A stretch of 60,000 bases of DNA. Source: Symsagittifera roscoffensis (taxonomy: Eukaryota > Xenacoelomorpha > Acoela > Convolutidae). Below the pieces are notes generated by a model. That model was given only the letters and a program-made list of their open reading frames with translations. It was not told where the DNA came from and did no database searches. The position numbers were made by a program, and so were the translations under genes. How positions within the stretch are numbered: position 1 is the first letter of the stretch; each line of letters begins with the position of its first letter. Location of the stretch: the NCBI RefSeq assembly GCF_963678635.1, contig NC_087070.1:37586600-37646599 (forward strand). The letters run 5' to 3'. Positions 28,373 through 39,639 of the stretch are shown here, in pieces.

Positions 28373-30423
28373 TTAGAAATGGAGATACTCAGCAAATGTG
28401 TAGAGAGTATCCTTAAAGATTTGAAAACGTCTCACATGAATCACGGAAAGGGAAGCGTCGTAGGACAGCTGGTCCCAGTGGAGTATAACCGACTGACAGT
28501 GTCCGAACATGTATCGATTGATGAGCCCGCCGGTGGATACTTGGAGATGTTGGAATACAGAATTTCGGCCAGAGGACACTTGTGTTGCTAAGATTCTGGA
28601 TGTCAAGAAATGCAACGATTAGAAGCGCGACTATTCAGCAGACTAAGCTGGGACTAGTCTTGGAGGAAAACGTGACTGCACCTTCAGTGCCAAAATCTGA
28701 CAACCGAGTGGAGTTTGGATTGGGATTCTCGGACGAGTTGCTAAGAACGGGTTTGATGGTGGTATGGGAACTGATGAAACCATCATGGTGTCCGAGTCCT
28801 AACGCCGATTCGATATTGCGTGCGACACAAGACGTGCAGAGGGAACTGAACTCAGACTGTAACTTGCGTGACCTGAACATCATCTAAAATTTGATGACGA
28901 CAGCCTCTAAGAGCAACGGATTAGACGAAGTAGAGTTGCCTGGCTGGGGATCAGATGACTGGGTCAAACCTGGTAGCTGTCTAGCAGAAGTTTGTGGACT
29001 GGAAGGTCACATCTGTGGAGGTCTGGATTGAGTAAAGACCCTGGAGAAACAACACAAGCAATTGAAGATATTGTTTGGGAACATTGTGATGAAGGCAAAA
29101 ACGGAAACGGAATTGATTGCAAATTACCATGAAGGAACCGAGGTGAATCTAGTGATTGCACTAGGATTCTACAGCATGTTTGGTTCTTTAGAGTCTTTAT
29201 TGAATGTAGAACAAAAGCATGATATGGTTACGACCATCAGTGTAGAAGTGTTTCCGGGAGTTTTGCAAACCGAGCAGAAGTCTATTGGAAAATGGAGAGA
29301 AGCGATCGAGGCGGAAACGAACATCCGGCATAGTGAAACCTATCGTAGACCGACGGGAGCGAGATATTTAGTGAGCATATACCCAGTGCATTTTGTAGCG
29401 GTGGATGTGGAAAGCACGAGAACGATCGTGGATCAAGCCTTCTCAGTGACAAAATGCGTAAGACTAGCGAGAATGTCAGAAAAATCTTACGAGTGACTGT
29501 GCAAAATGTTCTCAGCGGTTCCAGAGAGAACCAAAAAGGAACTAGAATCGATACTGGGGAAGAAGTTCATGGGATACCCCAGTGCCAACTTCAGTGACTT
29601 TGAAAGACAAAAGCAGAAAGGGTCAACAGTCATGGATTACAATGCAGTAAACGAGAATGATGAAGTCCACCGAGTGATGATGGAAGTGGATACACTACTG
29701 GAAGCGTCGGGAAAGCGTAATCGGAGGAGCATCATGTCGACACATGATAAGTTCCCCTGCCATTGCTTGCTCGAAACATGGTGGTACACCGGGCGTAGTA
29801 ATCTGGTGTTGATCTGGGACTGTGGAGAGCTGCTCTCCATGGGTTTACCAGATTCATCACATCCCATAACGATAGAGATAGTAGGAGTTATGATGGCGAT
29901 AAGATGGCCGGAAGCTCATGTAAGAGAGAACAATAGACAAGAGACGCCAATGAAAGAACAGTTGCAGGAATTGGATTGTCTAAAAGATTTAGATCTTTTT
30001 GAGAAAACGTGCAAAATCTTTAACATTCCGATAGAAGTGAAAAAGATATGGGCCAGAAGACGACTGATGCCATGATTCAGAGCCAACTTGACTGCATGGT
30101 TGTACGAGTATGCCAAGAAACATATGTCGAAGCACAGCAGAGCGTACAGTGCGTATCAGCTGGACATTGGAGCAGGAGCTTCCAAGCGAGCTTTTATAAC
30201 TGATTGGAATGCAGTAAACATCGCAGTGAAGAGAATTGCTACGACAAGTGAATGTGACGGAAGGGAAAAAGAAGAGATGTTGAAGGTACGCTTGGAGAGA
30301 AACGTGACGTTGTGCCTCCACAACAACTTCTGCCGTAACAGAGAAACTAACGTTGATCCTCTGCTTTGTTGTAAACAAAGAGTAGAAGAGCAGAAGTGTT
30401 TGCCTCCAACAGCTTCAGAATAG
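28373..30423 (+). pseudogene. ORF X copy 1, unrecognised long protein of the LTR element
   Basis: Coding evidence is the long single frame (28582-30423) broken only by TAA 28885-28887, a TGA near 29030, TGA 29494-29496 and TGA 30073-30075, plus protein-level conservation with copy 2 and with a diverged minus-strand homologue at 35471-36340. Conserved blocks: KFPCHCLLETWW, LIWDCGELL, VGVMMAIRWPEAH, DLFEKTCKIFNIP, then AYSAYQLDIGAGASKRAFIT and RNVTLCLHNNFC...LLCC. TGA 30073 falls where the minus-strand homologue has Trp. No signal peptide or membrane segment was seen, which argues against an envelope glycoprotein. I do not recognise a family. It follows the SGNH-like domain in the same direction. 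Confidence 0.6.
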
Positions 30424-30518
30424 CTACCGACGTGTTGCAAGACACAGAGACTGAAAGTGCGGAGTCAATGTCTCAGGAGAAGGAGATGGAACCTTGACAA
30501 ATGGGCGAAAAACAAGAT

Positions 30519-30805
30519 TAATACCAAATTCGTTTTCAGATCATGAGAAGCTAGGAGTTGGGGGAAAAAAATTGATCCATCTTCGATGGAGATGATGATT
30601 TTTATCTACTGAACAAAACAATAGTACTATAAAATAAGTAGTAGCCTTGTTTTTAGGAGTGACCTCGTGGTCTGGGGATACTGAAAGCCAGCCACGAGCT
30701 CACTATTTTGTATATAAATAAGTTAATCACAGCGTTCTGATCGGAGCTGGAAACAGTAACGTTTTTTTGTCGACCCGATGTTAGAAAGACCACCAAAAGA
30801 ACTGG
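30519..30805 (+). mobile_element. Internal LTR fragment between the two ORF X copies
   Basis: From TAATACCAAATTCGTTTTCA this matches the second block of the LTR-like repeats at 16238 onwards and 33225 onwards, and stops at AGAACTGGCT. It then fuses directly to ORF X sequence (TGGAGGAAAACATGACTG). The left edge fuses to the end of ORF X copy 1 after AAACAAGAT. This looks like unequal recombination or a nested partial element. Confidence 0.8.
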
Positions 30806-32451
30806 CTTGGAGGAAAACATGACTGCACCTTCAGTGCCAAAATCTGACAACCGAGTGGAGTTTGGATTGGGATTCTCGGACGAATTGCTAAGAACGGGTT
30901 TGATGGTGGTATGGGAACTGATGAAACCATCATGGTGTCCGAGTCCTAACGCCGATTCGATGTTGCGTTCGACACAAGACGTTCAGAGGGAACTGAACTC
31001 AGACTGTAACTTGCGTGACCTGAACATCATCTATAATTTGATGACGACAGCCTCTAAGAGCAACGGAGAAGACAAAGTAGAGTTGCCTGGCTGGGGATCA
31101 GAGGACTGGGTCAAACCTGGTAGCTGTCTGGCAGAAGTTTGTGGACTGGAAGGTCCCATCTGTGGAGAAGTCTGGAATGAGTAAAGACCCTGGAGAAACA
31201 ACACAAGCAGTTGACGATATTGTTAGGGAACAGTGTGATGAAGGCAAAAACGGAAACGGAATTGATTGCAAATTACCATGGAGGAACCGAGGTGAATCTA
31301 GTGACTGCACTAGGAATCTACAGCATGTTTGGTTCTTTAGAGTCACTATTAAATGTAGAACAAAAGCATGAGATGGTTACGACCATCAGTGTAGAATTGT
31401 TTCCGGGAGTTTTGTAAAGCGAGCAGAAGTATATTGGAAAGTGGAGAGAAGCGATCGCGGCGGAAATGATCATCCGGCATAGTGAAACCTATCGTAGACC
31501 GACGGGAGCGAGATATTTAGTGGGATCAACTCTAGCTTCAATGTGCAAGAGCAGATACCCAGTGCATTATGTAGTAAGATACTGGGAAAGAAGTTCATGG
31601 GATACGCCAGTGCGAACTTCAGTGACTTTGAAAGACGAAAGCAGAAAGGGTCAACAGTCACGGATTACAATGCAGTAGACGACAATGATGAAGTCCACCG
31701 AGTGATGATGGAAGTGGATACACTACCGGAAGCGTCGGCAAAGCGTAATTGGAGGATCATCATGTCGACATATGATGCGTTCCCCTGCCATTGCTTGCTA
31801 CAAACATGGTGGTACCCCGGGCGTAGTAATCTGGCGTTGATCTGGGACTGTGGAGAGCTGCTCTTCATTGGATTACCTGATTCATCACATCTCATAATGA
31901 TAGTGATAGCAGGAGTTATGATGGCGATAAGATGGCCGGAAGCTCATGTAAGAGAGAACAATAGACAAGAGACGCCAATGAAAGAACAGTTGCAGGAATT
32001 GGATTGTCTAAAAGATTTAGATCTTTTTGAGAAAACGTGCAAAATCTTTAACATTCCGATAGAAGTGAAAAAGATATGGGCCAGAAGACGACTGATGCCA
32101 TGATTCAGAGCCAACTTGACTGCATGGTTGTACGAGTATGCCAAGAAACATATGTCGAAGCACAGCAGAGCGTACAGTGCGTATCAGCTGGACATTGGAG
32201 CAGGAGCTTCCAAGCGAGCTTTTATAACTGATTGGAATGCAGTAAACATCGCAGTGAAGAGAATTGCTACGACAAGTGAATGTGACGGAAGGGAAAAAGA
32301 AGAGATGTTGAAGGTACGCTTGGAGAGAAACGTGACGTTGTGCCTCCACAACAACTTCTGCCGTAACAGAGAAACTAACGTTGATCCTCTGCTTTGTTGT
32401 AAACAAAGAGTAGAAGAGCAGAAGTGTTTGCCTCCAACAGCTTCAGAATAG
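30806..32451 (+). pseudogene. ORF X copy 2 (tandem duplicate, internally deleted)
   Basis: Matches copy 1 from 28664 onward. From about 29870/31900 to the end (offset 2028 bp) the two are essentially identical, including the TGA (32101-32103). The first half differs by scattered substitutions. A deletion of roughly 110-140 bp is present relative to copy 1 (copy 1 about 29405-29545). Copy 2 keeps TAT where copy 1 has TAA (28885), so the two copies decayed partly independently before the 3' halves were homogenised. Confidence 0.7.
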
Positions 32452-32872
32452 CTACCGACGTGTTGCAAGACACAGAGACTGAAAGTGCGGAGTCAATGTC
32501 TCAGGAGAAGGAGATGGAACCTTGACAAATGGGCGAAAAACAAGATGCAAAAAGGAAAAAATTAGAAGAATTTAGAAGTTTTAGAACTTCTGAACGACGA
32601 GAACAAAGAAAGAAAGGAAGAAGCAAAGAAAGAGAAGATGTAAAGACTCAGAATTGTTTTGTACGTGAGAAAAACTCAAATGACAAACGAAGCAACTAAG
32701 TTTGCAATTGAAACTGAACAGAAAACATTCAATGGAGTTTTGAAGATTAAATAATTTGTTACATTTATAAGTTTGCATTATGAGTTTAGTTAGTGACTTT
32801 AGAGACACTTGCTATTTATTTAGAAAGGCTTGAGTGGAGAGTTTATTAAAATAATCATGATCAAAATTTCGA
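32452..32872 (+). other. 3' region of the LTR element with purine-rich tract
   Basis: No supported gene. A long purine-rich run (about 32597-32638, GAACAAAGAAAGAAAGGAAG and following) ends in TG at about 32639. A polypurine tract followed by TG is what precedes a 3' LTR, so the full LTR could begin there rather than at 32873. The 5' copy does not share 32639-32872, so this stays uncertain. Confidence 0.4.
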
Positions 32873-33613
32873 TTTGGACGTGAACGACACGTAACCTTTT
32901 ATTATTTCGCACACACTGAAACTGCGAAATCAGAACAACAGTAGTCTCAGTGACAACAACAAAAAAAAAACGGCAGATGATTGAGATTGTGATTGGAAGT
33001 TGTCAGACACCACTCCGAGTTGTAACGATTGTGCCACTACAATCGTTTTATAGCAGTTCACAAGAACCAGGAAGGGTGTTGGGACGACGTGTCAAGCCTT
33101 CCGAGAAGAAACAAGAGCGTTATTTCTCCGGATTCTAGAATCCGGAAGGGTCTCGGGACAGAAGTGTAACTTGTTATTTTAACAATTTTTGGCTTCCCGG
33201 AAAGTCTTGAGTTGATTTTAATTAATACCAAATTCGTTTTCAGATCATGAGAAGCTGGGAGTTGGAAGAAAGGGTTGATCCATCTTCGATGGAGATGATG
33301 ATTTTTATCTACTGAACAAAACAATAGTACTATAAAATAAGTAGTAGCCCTGTTTTTAGGAGTGACCTCGTGGTCTGGGGATACTGAGACCTAATCATGA
33401 GCTCACTAATTTGCATATAAATAAGTTAATCCAGCGTTTTGATCGAAGTCGGAAACAGCTGTGATTTGTCGACCCGATGTTAGAAAGACAACCAAAAAAA
33501 CTGGCTCTGGCAGAGACGGTAAAAAGCATGCAGAGCTGTGTTTAGACGCTAGCCAGTCGTTTTAGAACCTAGCCTTATTTTCCGTCGATATGTAACTCTG
33601 GGCGAATGTTACA
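32873..33613 (+). mobile_element. 3' LTR-like repeat
   Basis: Direct repeat of 11207-11375 joined to 15975-16637. It contains the hairpin block (ATTTCGCA/TGCGAAAT near 32906; GTAACGATTGT/ACAATCGTTTT near 33020; CCGGATTC...GAATCCGG near 33127) followed by the second block (33219-33613), ending GGGCGAATGTTACA. The following bases (TTGTT) would be the first of any target-site duplication; the left partner is hidden by the piled-up LTR fragments. Confidence 0.7.
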
Positions 33614-35470
33614 TTGTTAGACGAATTGACCGATTCTGGAGGGGTCAGTTTTGCATATAAATTTTTGAAAAAGCTTTTGAAAATGAAGACACGTCACGAC
33701 CATGAAATTCTGCACGTCGCGACAATTGAAAAAGCGCCAAAATCAGATCAACGATTTTGGTTGAAAAAGCAGGACGTATAACAGATATAGCAAACGACGA
33801 AACTATAGTCAACGATATTTACGAATTTAACGTTCGCGTAGACATTACAGTGACGGATCGTTGAAAAAATACCTATTGACGACTGGCTGACGTCAGTTAA
33901 TTTAATTTTACTCGTTTTTAGCCGTCTTGATCTAGCCAGTTGTTTTCTGGTCTGTTAAGGGCTAAGTATTTTGTTACCATTTTTAGGCCATCAGCCAAAC
34001 TATTTTTGATCAGCTTTCGTTTACATGCGAAAACAATCGCATAACTAGGGCTCGGATCCCCAGACATTGTAATTACTATTCAAAACACGGCTAGAAAACC
34101 ACAGTTTAATATGTTTTCAGTGACAGTTAAATACTAAATCCATTAGACCCTAATTGTCATTCTTGGCCCTAATGGTCCGTGCGCTGAAATACGAAATTAA
34201 TATTGGAGTATATTAAATCCATTAGGGGCATTACAGCAGCTAAAATGTTTTGTTAAGGTCTCTAACAGTCTCTAACAGTCTTTTGTTAAGGTCTCTAACA
34301 GTCTTTGGACCTGAGACCTCTGATTCCGCACTCTCCCGGAGATAACGTCGTTATTTCTCTCACTTCGTGGCACGGAAGGATTCGGCTCCGTCCCGAATGT
34401 CCCACAGGACCTACCGTCTATGCATTGTTCCTTCGAATAGCACCTTAACGTGTCTTGTTGTCCTTATACGGGGATTTGTTTTCTCTTCTACTTTTCCACT
34501 TATTTTTATCTGGCAATTCGGCTGTCAAAGTTGTTGTGTTTTTCTGTCTGTCTCCGGTCTAAAACGGCGGTTTTTTGTTTTTCTCATAAAAGTTCGAGTT
34601 GAATCAAAGTTTTGAAAAATTCAAAATATAGATCAGTCTGAGCCTCTTTATCATCACAGTTTCAATAATAACGCCTTTATTTTTCTTTTCGACGTGTGTC
34701 GGAAGGTTCGTCAGTGCCAATCTGGGTTCGACAGTCTCCTCAATGTTCGCACTGAATGCATAACTCCGGCTTGTCTTCAAGTGGTGATCCAGTGTCCTAT
34801 AATCAACTTACAAATCGCATCAGGATTTAAAACTTATGCACGTTACCTCAATTCACTGCGTGTCATATATGGCATCGTACTACATTTCACAGCCTTCTAA
34901 GATTTTCACTAAAAATGCACCATGAAGAGTGGTCTAGATACATTTTTTCTGACTACTTACGTCATCCCATCGATCAATTTTATAAGCTCTTGCTGGTTTA
35001 AAAAATGCGGGACATGGCACGGCCTCGCACTCATTAAAACTAACTTAGAGTTACTCACAAAGTATAATCGCTTACACAAGCTGTTGCCCTGAATATTGAA
35101 ACTTAGAAATTCTGTGGCTAGGAAAGGTACTGAGGTACCCACCCTCCTCAAACGAATGTACTCAAATCATACCAGGTCGCCACAAAATGAAAATGAGTTC
35201 TATTCAGGTCAAAAACTTCTAGTCAGGTTGAAATAAGTTAATACACTAACTTAATGGACTGTATAAAAAGATACTAATTTACTAGGGTTTTCAATTCGAT
35301 TTCAACAATCGTAAATAACAAATTACAACAGTTTCAACATCTCGTCAGACCCGTTTTAAGCAAAACAAAATGTTCAGAGATTTCAATTATCAAACTTGTT
35401 GATTTGGTCAAATTTTCATACACAATGACAATTGAATTTTTCTTTCCTCCCCACTTCGCGCATTCAACTC
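33614..35470. other. Region without recognised genes
   Basis: Short open frames only, none with recognisable residues. It begins with GATTCTGGAGGGGTC (about 33643), a variant of the AATCCGGAGGGGTC motif. It includes a small tandem repeat (34250-34305). I see no other structure. Confidence 0.5.
34250..34305 (+). repeat. Short tandem repeat, TTTTGTTAAGGTCTCTAACAGTC
   Basis: TTTTGTTAAGGTCTCTAACA occurs at about 34250 and 34281, with an extra TCTCTAACAGTC between. The core TCTCTAACAGTC is present three times. Confidence 0.8.
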
Positions 35471-36340
35471 TCATTCCATGGTTTCATCTTCTTGTTGGAT
35501 CTGTTGGACCTTCTGCAGCATCTCAAAAGAGTTGCGGGCCGTGCCCCAACTTTCTTGCTCCAACAGTATCTGCTTACAGCAGGGAAGGAGATCCACGTTA
35601 ACTTTTTGCTCACGGTTCCAGCAGAAACTGTTGTGAAAGCACAGGCTTACGTTCCGCTCCAGGATAGCTCGTAAAACCTCCTTTTTCTCACTTTGTGTCG
35701 CACAAGAGATTCCAAGCACCCGCTTCACAGCTGTTGCGACGGCTTTTCTCTGCGTCAGGAATGCTCTCTTATAGGCACCCGGTCCTATATTCAGCTGGAA
35801 AGATTGACAGGCCTCCGTGTTTCTGGTCATATGACGCTTCGAACGTTGACATATCCACGACGTCATGACGGCACGGGACCAAGGTATTAATATCTGCCTT
35901 GCCCAGATCATTTCGATTGCCCTTGGTACTTTCAGAATTGCACAGGTGGTTTTAAACAGATCTAAATTGTTGTTGAACTTCACGTTGCTTAGCTGCTTAG
36001 TTATAGGTAGGCTCATCTCCTGTTCGGTCGTTCCAGCGTTGGCTTCCAACCACCTCATCGCGATCATAGCACTGAACACTAGAGTCGATAAGGCTTGGGT
36101 TTGGTCGGGCAATCCCTTGGAGAACAATTCCTCCACATCCAATACTGAGCTCAACTTCCCTCATTTGGGCTACCATAACGTCTGCGCCAGGCAGTGGCAA
36201 GGATACTCCCCGTGGGTCATCAGAATGCTTCTCCAGGACTGGTACCCTGAAGCTTCTGGTAAGAGTTCATTTTCGGTCATTGTCTGATGCATCCCATCTT
36301 TCTCATCTAATTCTCCATCCATCTATTTTTCCCTTGGGCC
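35471..36340 (-). pseudogene. Diverged ORF X homologue, fragment
   Basis: The minus-strand frame 36154-35471 is open for 227 codons. It aligns by eye with ORF X: LFSKGLPDQTQALSTLVFSA, AMIAMRWLEANA, DLFKTTCAILKVPRAIEMIW, FQLNIGPGAYKRAFLTQRKA, then RNVSLCFHNSFCWN and LLPCCKQ. Upstream (36284-36155) a further ORF X block reads LLPEASGYQSWRSILMTHGE and YPCHCLAQTLW, with two stops after it. At the position of ORF X's shared TGA this copy has Trp (IPWSRAV). Amino-acid identity looks only moderate, so this is a separate, older lineage. No flanking pol was found. Confidence 0.7.
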
Positions 36341-38019
36341 CGAGCGATTTTCTCGGTTGTTGCTCCCCAAAAGATCATCAAGCTTTCGCATCAGTAGTAT
36401 ATGTTGGGGATGAAATGGGAGGAGGTGGAAGGAGACCCTCATGTTTTGAGATAGGGAATAGGGCATCCGGTCTCCAAGCTATGTATTAATAAAGGGATTA
36501 GATTTCCTATGTATTGAGATAGGTTAAAGGTTTGCCATAGGTTTGAGATGGTAAAATGGTAATTTTCACAAAACTTTCTCGGCGATCGATCTTACTATGT
36601 TTTAAGATAGTCGATAGGTTTCTTTACATAATAGTAGTTGACATTCAACGTATTAAGATAAGTTTTGCCATGTATTAAGATACGAGGTTCGAGATTGTAA
36701 GATGGAAAGTTTGAAACATTTTTTTGCGCTCAAAATTTTTGGAGCTCGATTTTGCCGATACATGCGTTTCTTAGCTAGCTCTCACTTTTTGAGAGATGTT
36801 TGGGCTATTTGACAAATTTTGGTATGATGAGGCTCAGATGGTAAGTTTCAGAAGTGTTTTATGAAAATTTTTTAGATTTTACTTGCAAATAATTTTTTAT
36901 TTGAAAAAACATTTTTATCTTGAGAAATCGAAAAAAAAAATTTTTTTTGGATGTTTAGTTTGAGATGACAAAATTGACATAAATTAAATTTCGATTTAGG
37001 AAGAGGGGTTATCAAATAATAATTCATTGAAGTTTTTTTTTGCAAAAAAAACTATTAAATACTTATTTCATCTTATTTATATTCCCTCTGGTTATCCGGG
37101 GAAAAAATACAAAGAGGGAATTATCTTTGACAGGTTCATTATTCCGCTCCACGGCATATCAGTGTAAATTTGAAAGCTTGATTGCTTTTTTATCCCTTTT
37201 CACCTTTTTCCCCCAGTTTATCTGGAGAAAGGATGTCAGCTCCATTAAACTGATTACTTTTATGTCTTATTTTATATTTTTTCACATAATTATTCCACGA
37301 TTATATGACAAACGCATATGAGCATTTCCCCACGGAGTTAATGAAGCGTGAATTGCTTTCTTGAGAATTAAAATTTCAAATTTTCAAAAAAAAATTGAAA
37401 TGTATCCAATCAAAACTGCATGGATTTTTCATTGGAACTAGGTTATTAAATATGCAAAAACGTTTTACGTTTCGACCAATCGGATGCTTTTATCAGTTTC
37501 TCATTTTTGTCTCAACGTATTTTTTTGTCATAATTCTTGCCAAGATCAATTTCAGTTCTCCAATATCACTTTGACTTAAGCTTTTTAAAAATTTTCTAAA
37601 ACTTTCGAAATTTCTAAAAAAAAAATATTATTCAACTTTGTAATTTGCTCTGCCCCGGTAAAATTTTACACTGAGAAAGATGCAATATCATAATTTTTTT
37701 TGTTTTATGTTTTTTTAAGATAATTCTTCTATCTTTAACAATTTATTAGAAGTTGCTTACAATTTTCGTAAAATTATCTATTCTATCATTAATTCGTTCA
37801 TTTGGGGGACTACAGCATCCCTTTTCCATCCTAATTTTCCGCGTTTTTTACCAAACATAAGTTGTCAAGATGCTTCTTGCAAAAAATTCAACGATTTTAA
37901 AGAGTTAAATTACATAAATAAATAAACGGTTCACAACATCGTATAGTAAATTTACTGCAAAAATTTACACTTAAAAATAAAAAACGCATTTTTACATAAT
38001 ATTACTTATAAAACTCAAA
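36341..38019. other. AT-rich region without recognised genes
   Basis: Contains several GTATTAAGATA/TATTAAGATAC words (about 36476, 36510, 36658, 36677) shared with the 431-bp repeats at 38529-39391. Long T- and A-runs are present. The short open frame 37040-37321 has no recognisable features. Confidence 0.45.
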
Positions 38020-38477
38020 ATAAACCTATCATGGATATTAGTCAAGTTCTTCTGAAAGAGTTTACAAAGAATAAAAGCTGAATAATTTGCGTAGATTCTA
38101 CACAAATTATCAGTTTTTTAAAGTTTTCGGGGAACTATTCGCCAATGCTTTTTTGTTAAAAAGGAATAGGTTGTTCTTTTTCGACCCAAAGAATCTGCAA
38201 AGTAGTAAGTTTTGTCCAGTCGAGCTATCCTTATCCAGTTTTCTCCTCTATCGTTGTCTGGAGCTGAGTTGATGTTTGCAAAGAATTGTTTTGTTCGTTG
38301 AAGTACTTTTTCAGAGGGGTAAGACCCCATATACTTGAACCTGAGCTCTTTAACTCTTTCAATAATTTGAACAAGTGAAAAATTATCCATCCTTGCTGTT
38401 GTTAACTGGTTTACATCCAAAAATAAAGGAAACTGATAGTTTGATATTGCATTTAGGATAAAAAAGCTTACACGCAT
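38020..38477 (-). pseudogene. Adenain-like cysteine protease of a Polinton/Maverick element
   Basis: The minus frame from 38477 holds FFANINSAPDNDRGENWIRI, then TYYFADSLGRKRTTYSFL and a VPRKL segment ended by TAA (38118-38120). In the same frame after the stop comes KTDNLCRIYANYSAFILCKL (to about 38060). This is the layout of the adenovirus-type (adenain-like) protease of Polintons: a (G-x-H/N-W) block, Asp in FADSLG and a nucleophile Cys in the DNLC block. The usual His position reads Asn here and the stop is readable as CAA-to-TAA. In Polintons the enzyme matures capsid proteins. It sits downstream of the polymerase copies on the same strand. Confidence 0.7.
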
Positions 38478-38528
38478 TTAAGTATTGAATCAATAAAGAC
38501 CAATGCACAAGGTTTCTGTACTTTCACT

Positions 38529-39391
38529 GTTTCTAGAGATTAAGGTCTGAAGAAAAACAAAATAGATGGTACAGAGACAATAGCGAGGAAAAATCCCGAT
38601 AAAGTTAGAATGTTTTTATAGGAACCTAAAAACTCAAAAACATTAAATTTTTTTAGCTCCCAAGACAACACCTCCATTACTTGCTCCAAAGGAAATTAGT
38701 AGGGGATGTTGGGACTGATCAGGGGGGATTGAGTATGGCGGACCCCATGTATTAAGATACGTTATCGACTTCCGGTCCGCCATGCTATGTATTAACATTG
38801 GGTATAATATCTGCAATGTATTAATATGGGAAATACTTAAGATAAAGTTTTATGATTTGTGTAATGGTAAGAAAGTTGGAATTTCTATGGTTTTTGTGTG
38901 GAAACTTCGAGTCTTGGGAAAAATTTTGGGAGCGTTATCTAATTGGTGACAATCCTTTTGTTTCTAGAGATTAAGGTCCGAAGAAAAACAAAATAGATGG
39001 TACAGAGACAATAGCGAGAAAAAAAATCCCAAAAAAGTTAGAATGTTTTTATAGGAACCTGAAAACTCAAAAACATTAAATTTTTTTAGCTCCCAAGACA
39101 ACACTTCCATTACTTGCTACAAAGGAAATTAGTAGGGGATGTTGGGACTAATCAGGGGGGATTGAGTATGGCGGACCCCATGTATTAAGATACGTTATCG
39201 ACTTCCGGTCCGCCATGCTATGTATTAACATTGGGTATAAAATCTGCAATGTATTAATATAGGAAATACTTAAGATAAAGCTTTATGGTTTGTGTAATGG
39301 TAAGAAAAATGGAATTTCTATGGTTTTTGTGTGGAAGATTCGAGTTTTGGGAAAAATTTTGGGAGCGTTATCTAATTGGTGACAATCCTTT
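38529..39391. repeat. 431-bp tandem repeat (two units) with perfect 10-bp inverted repeat
   Basis: Units 38529-38959 and 38960-39391 are nearly identical, both starting GTTTCTAGAGATTAAGGT. Each contains ATGGCGGACC and GGTCCGCCAT separated by 29 bp (38735-38744/38774-38783 and 39168-39177/39207-39216). Inside the loop is TGTATTAAGATAC. It contains no coding sequence and separates the protease from the polymerase. Confidence 0.9.
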
Positions 39392-39639
39392 TTGTATTAC
39401 GCGTTTTATATGGTGTTTTAACTACGTATGCTCTACCTGGCTATGCTGAAACCTATTGAAACTTCGAAAAAAGTCAATTTCTGAAAAAAAACTGCATAGA
39501 AAAAATATAAATCACTGCACTGTATGTTGAGTTTACCTCAAAATTTTACCCCTTAGCTTATGAAATAAATTCAGTAGAACATCAAAAAACTTTACTACAT
39601 TAGAGCAATTATTATAAACTCAAAAGTTTTGTATGAATT

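Noticed and set aside
30073-30075. TGA possibly coding for Trp (alternative genetic code or recoding)
   Set aside because: CNOT7 exons use TGG for Trp and contain no internal TGA. The mobile ORFs also carry TAA, TAG and frameshifts, so decay by point mutation is the simpler explanation.
28373-30423. ORF X as a retroviral-type envelope
   Set aside because: No signal peptide, fusion peptide-like stretch or C-terminal membrane anchor is visible. Position after pol alone is not enough.
34367-34900. Two open frames of 82 and 68 codons
   Set aside because: No motif, no conservation with other copies and no splice context; composition is like the surrounding non-coding DNA.
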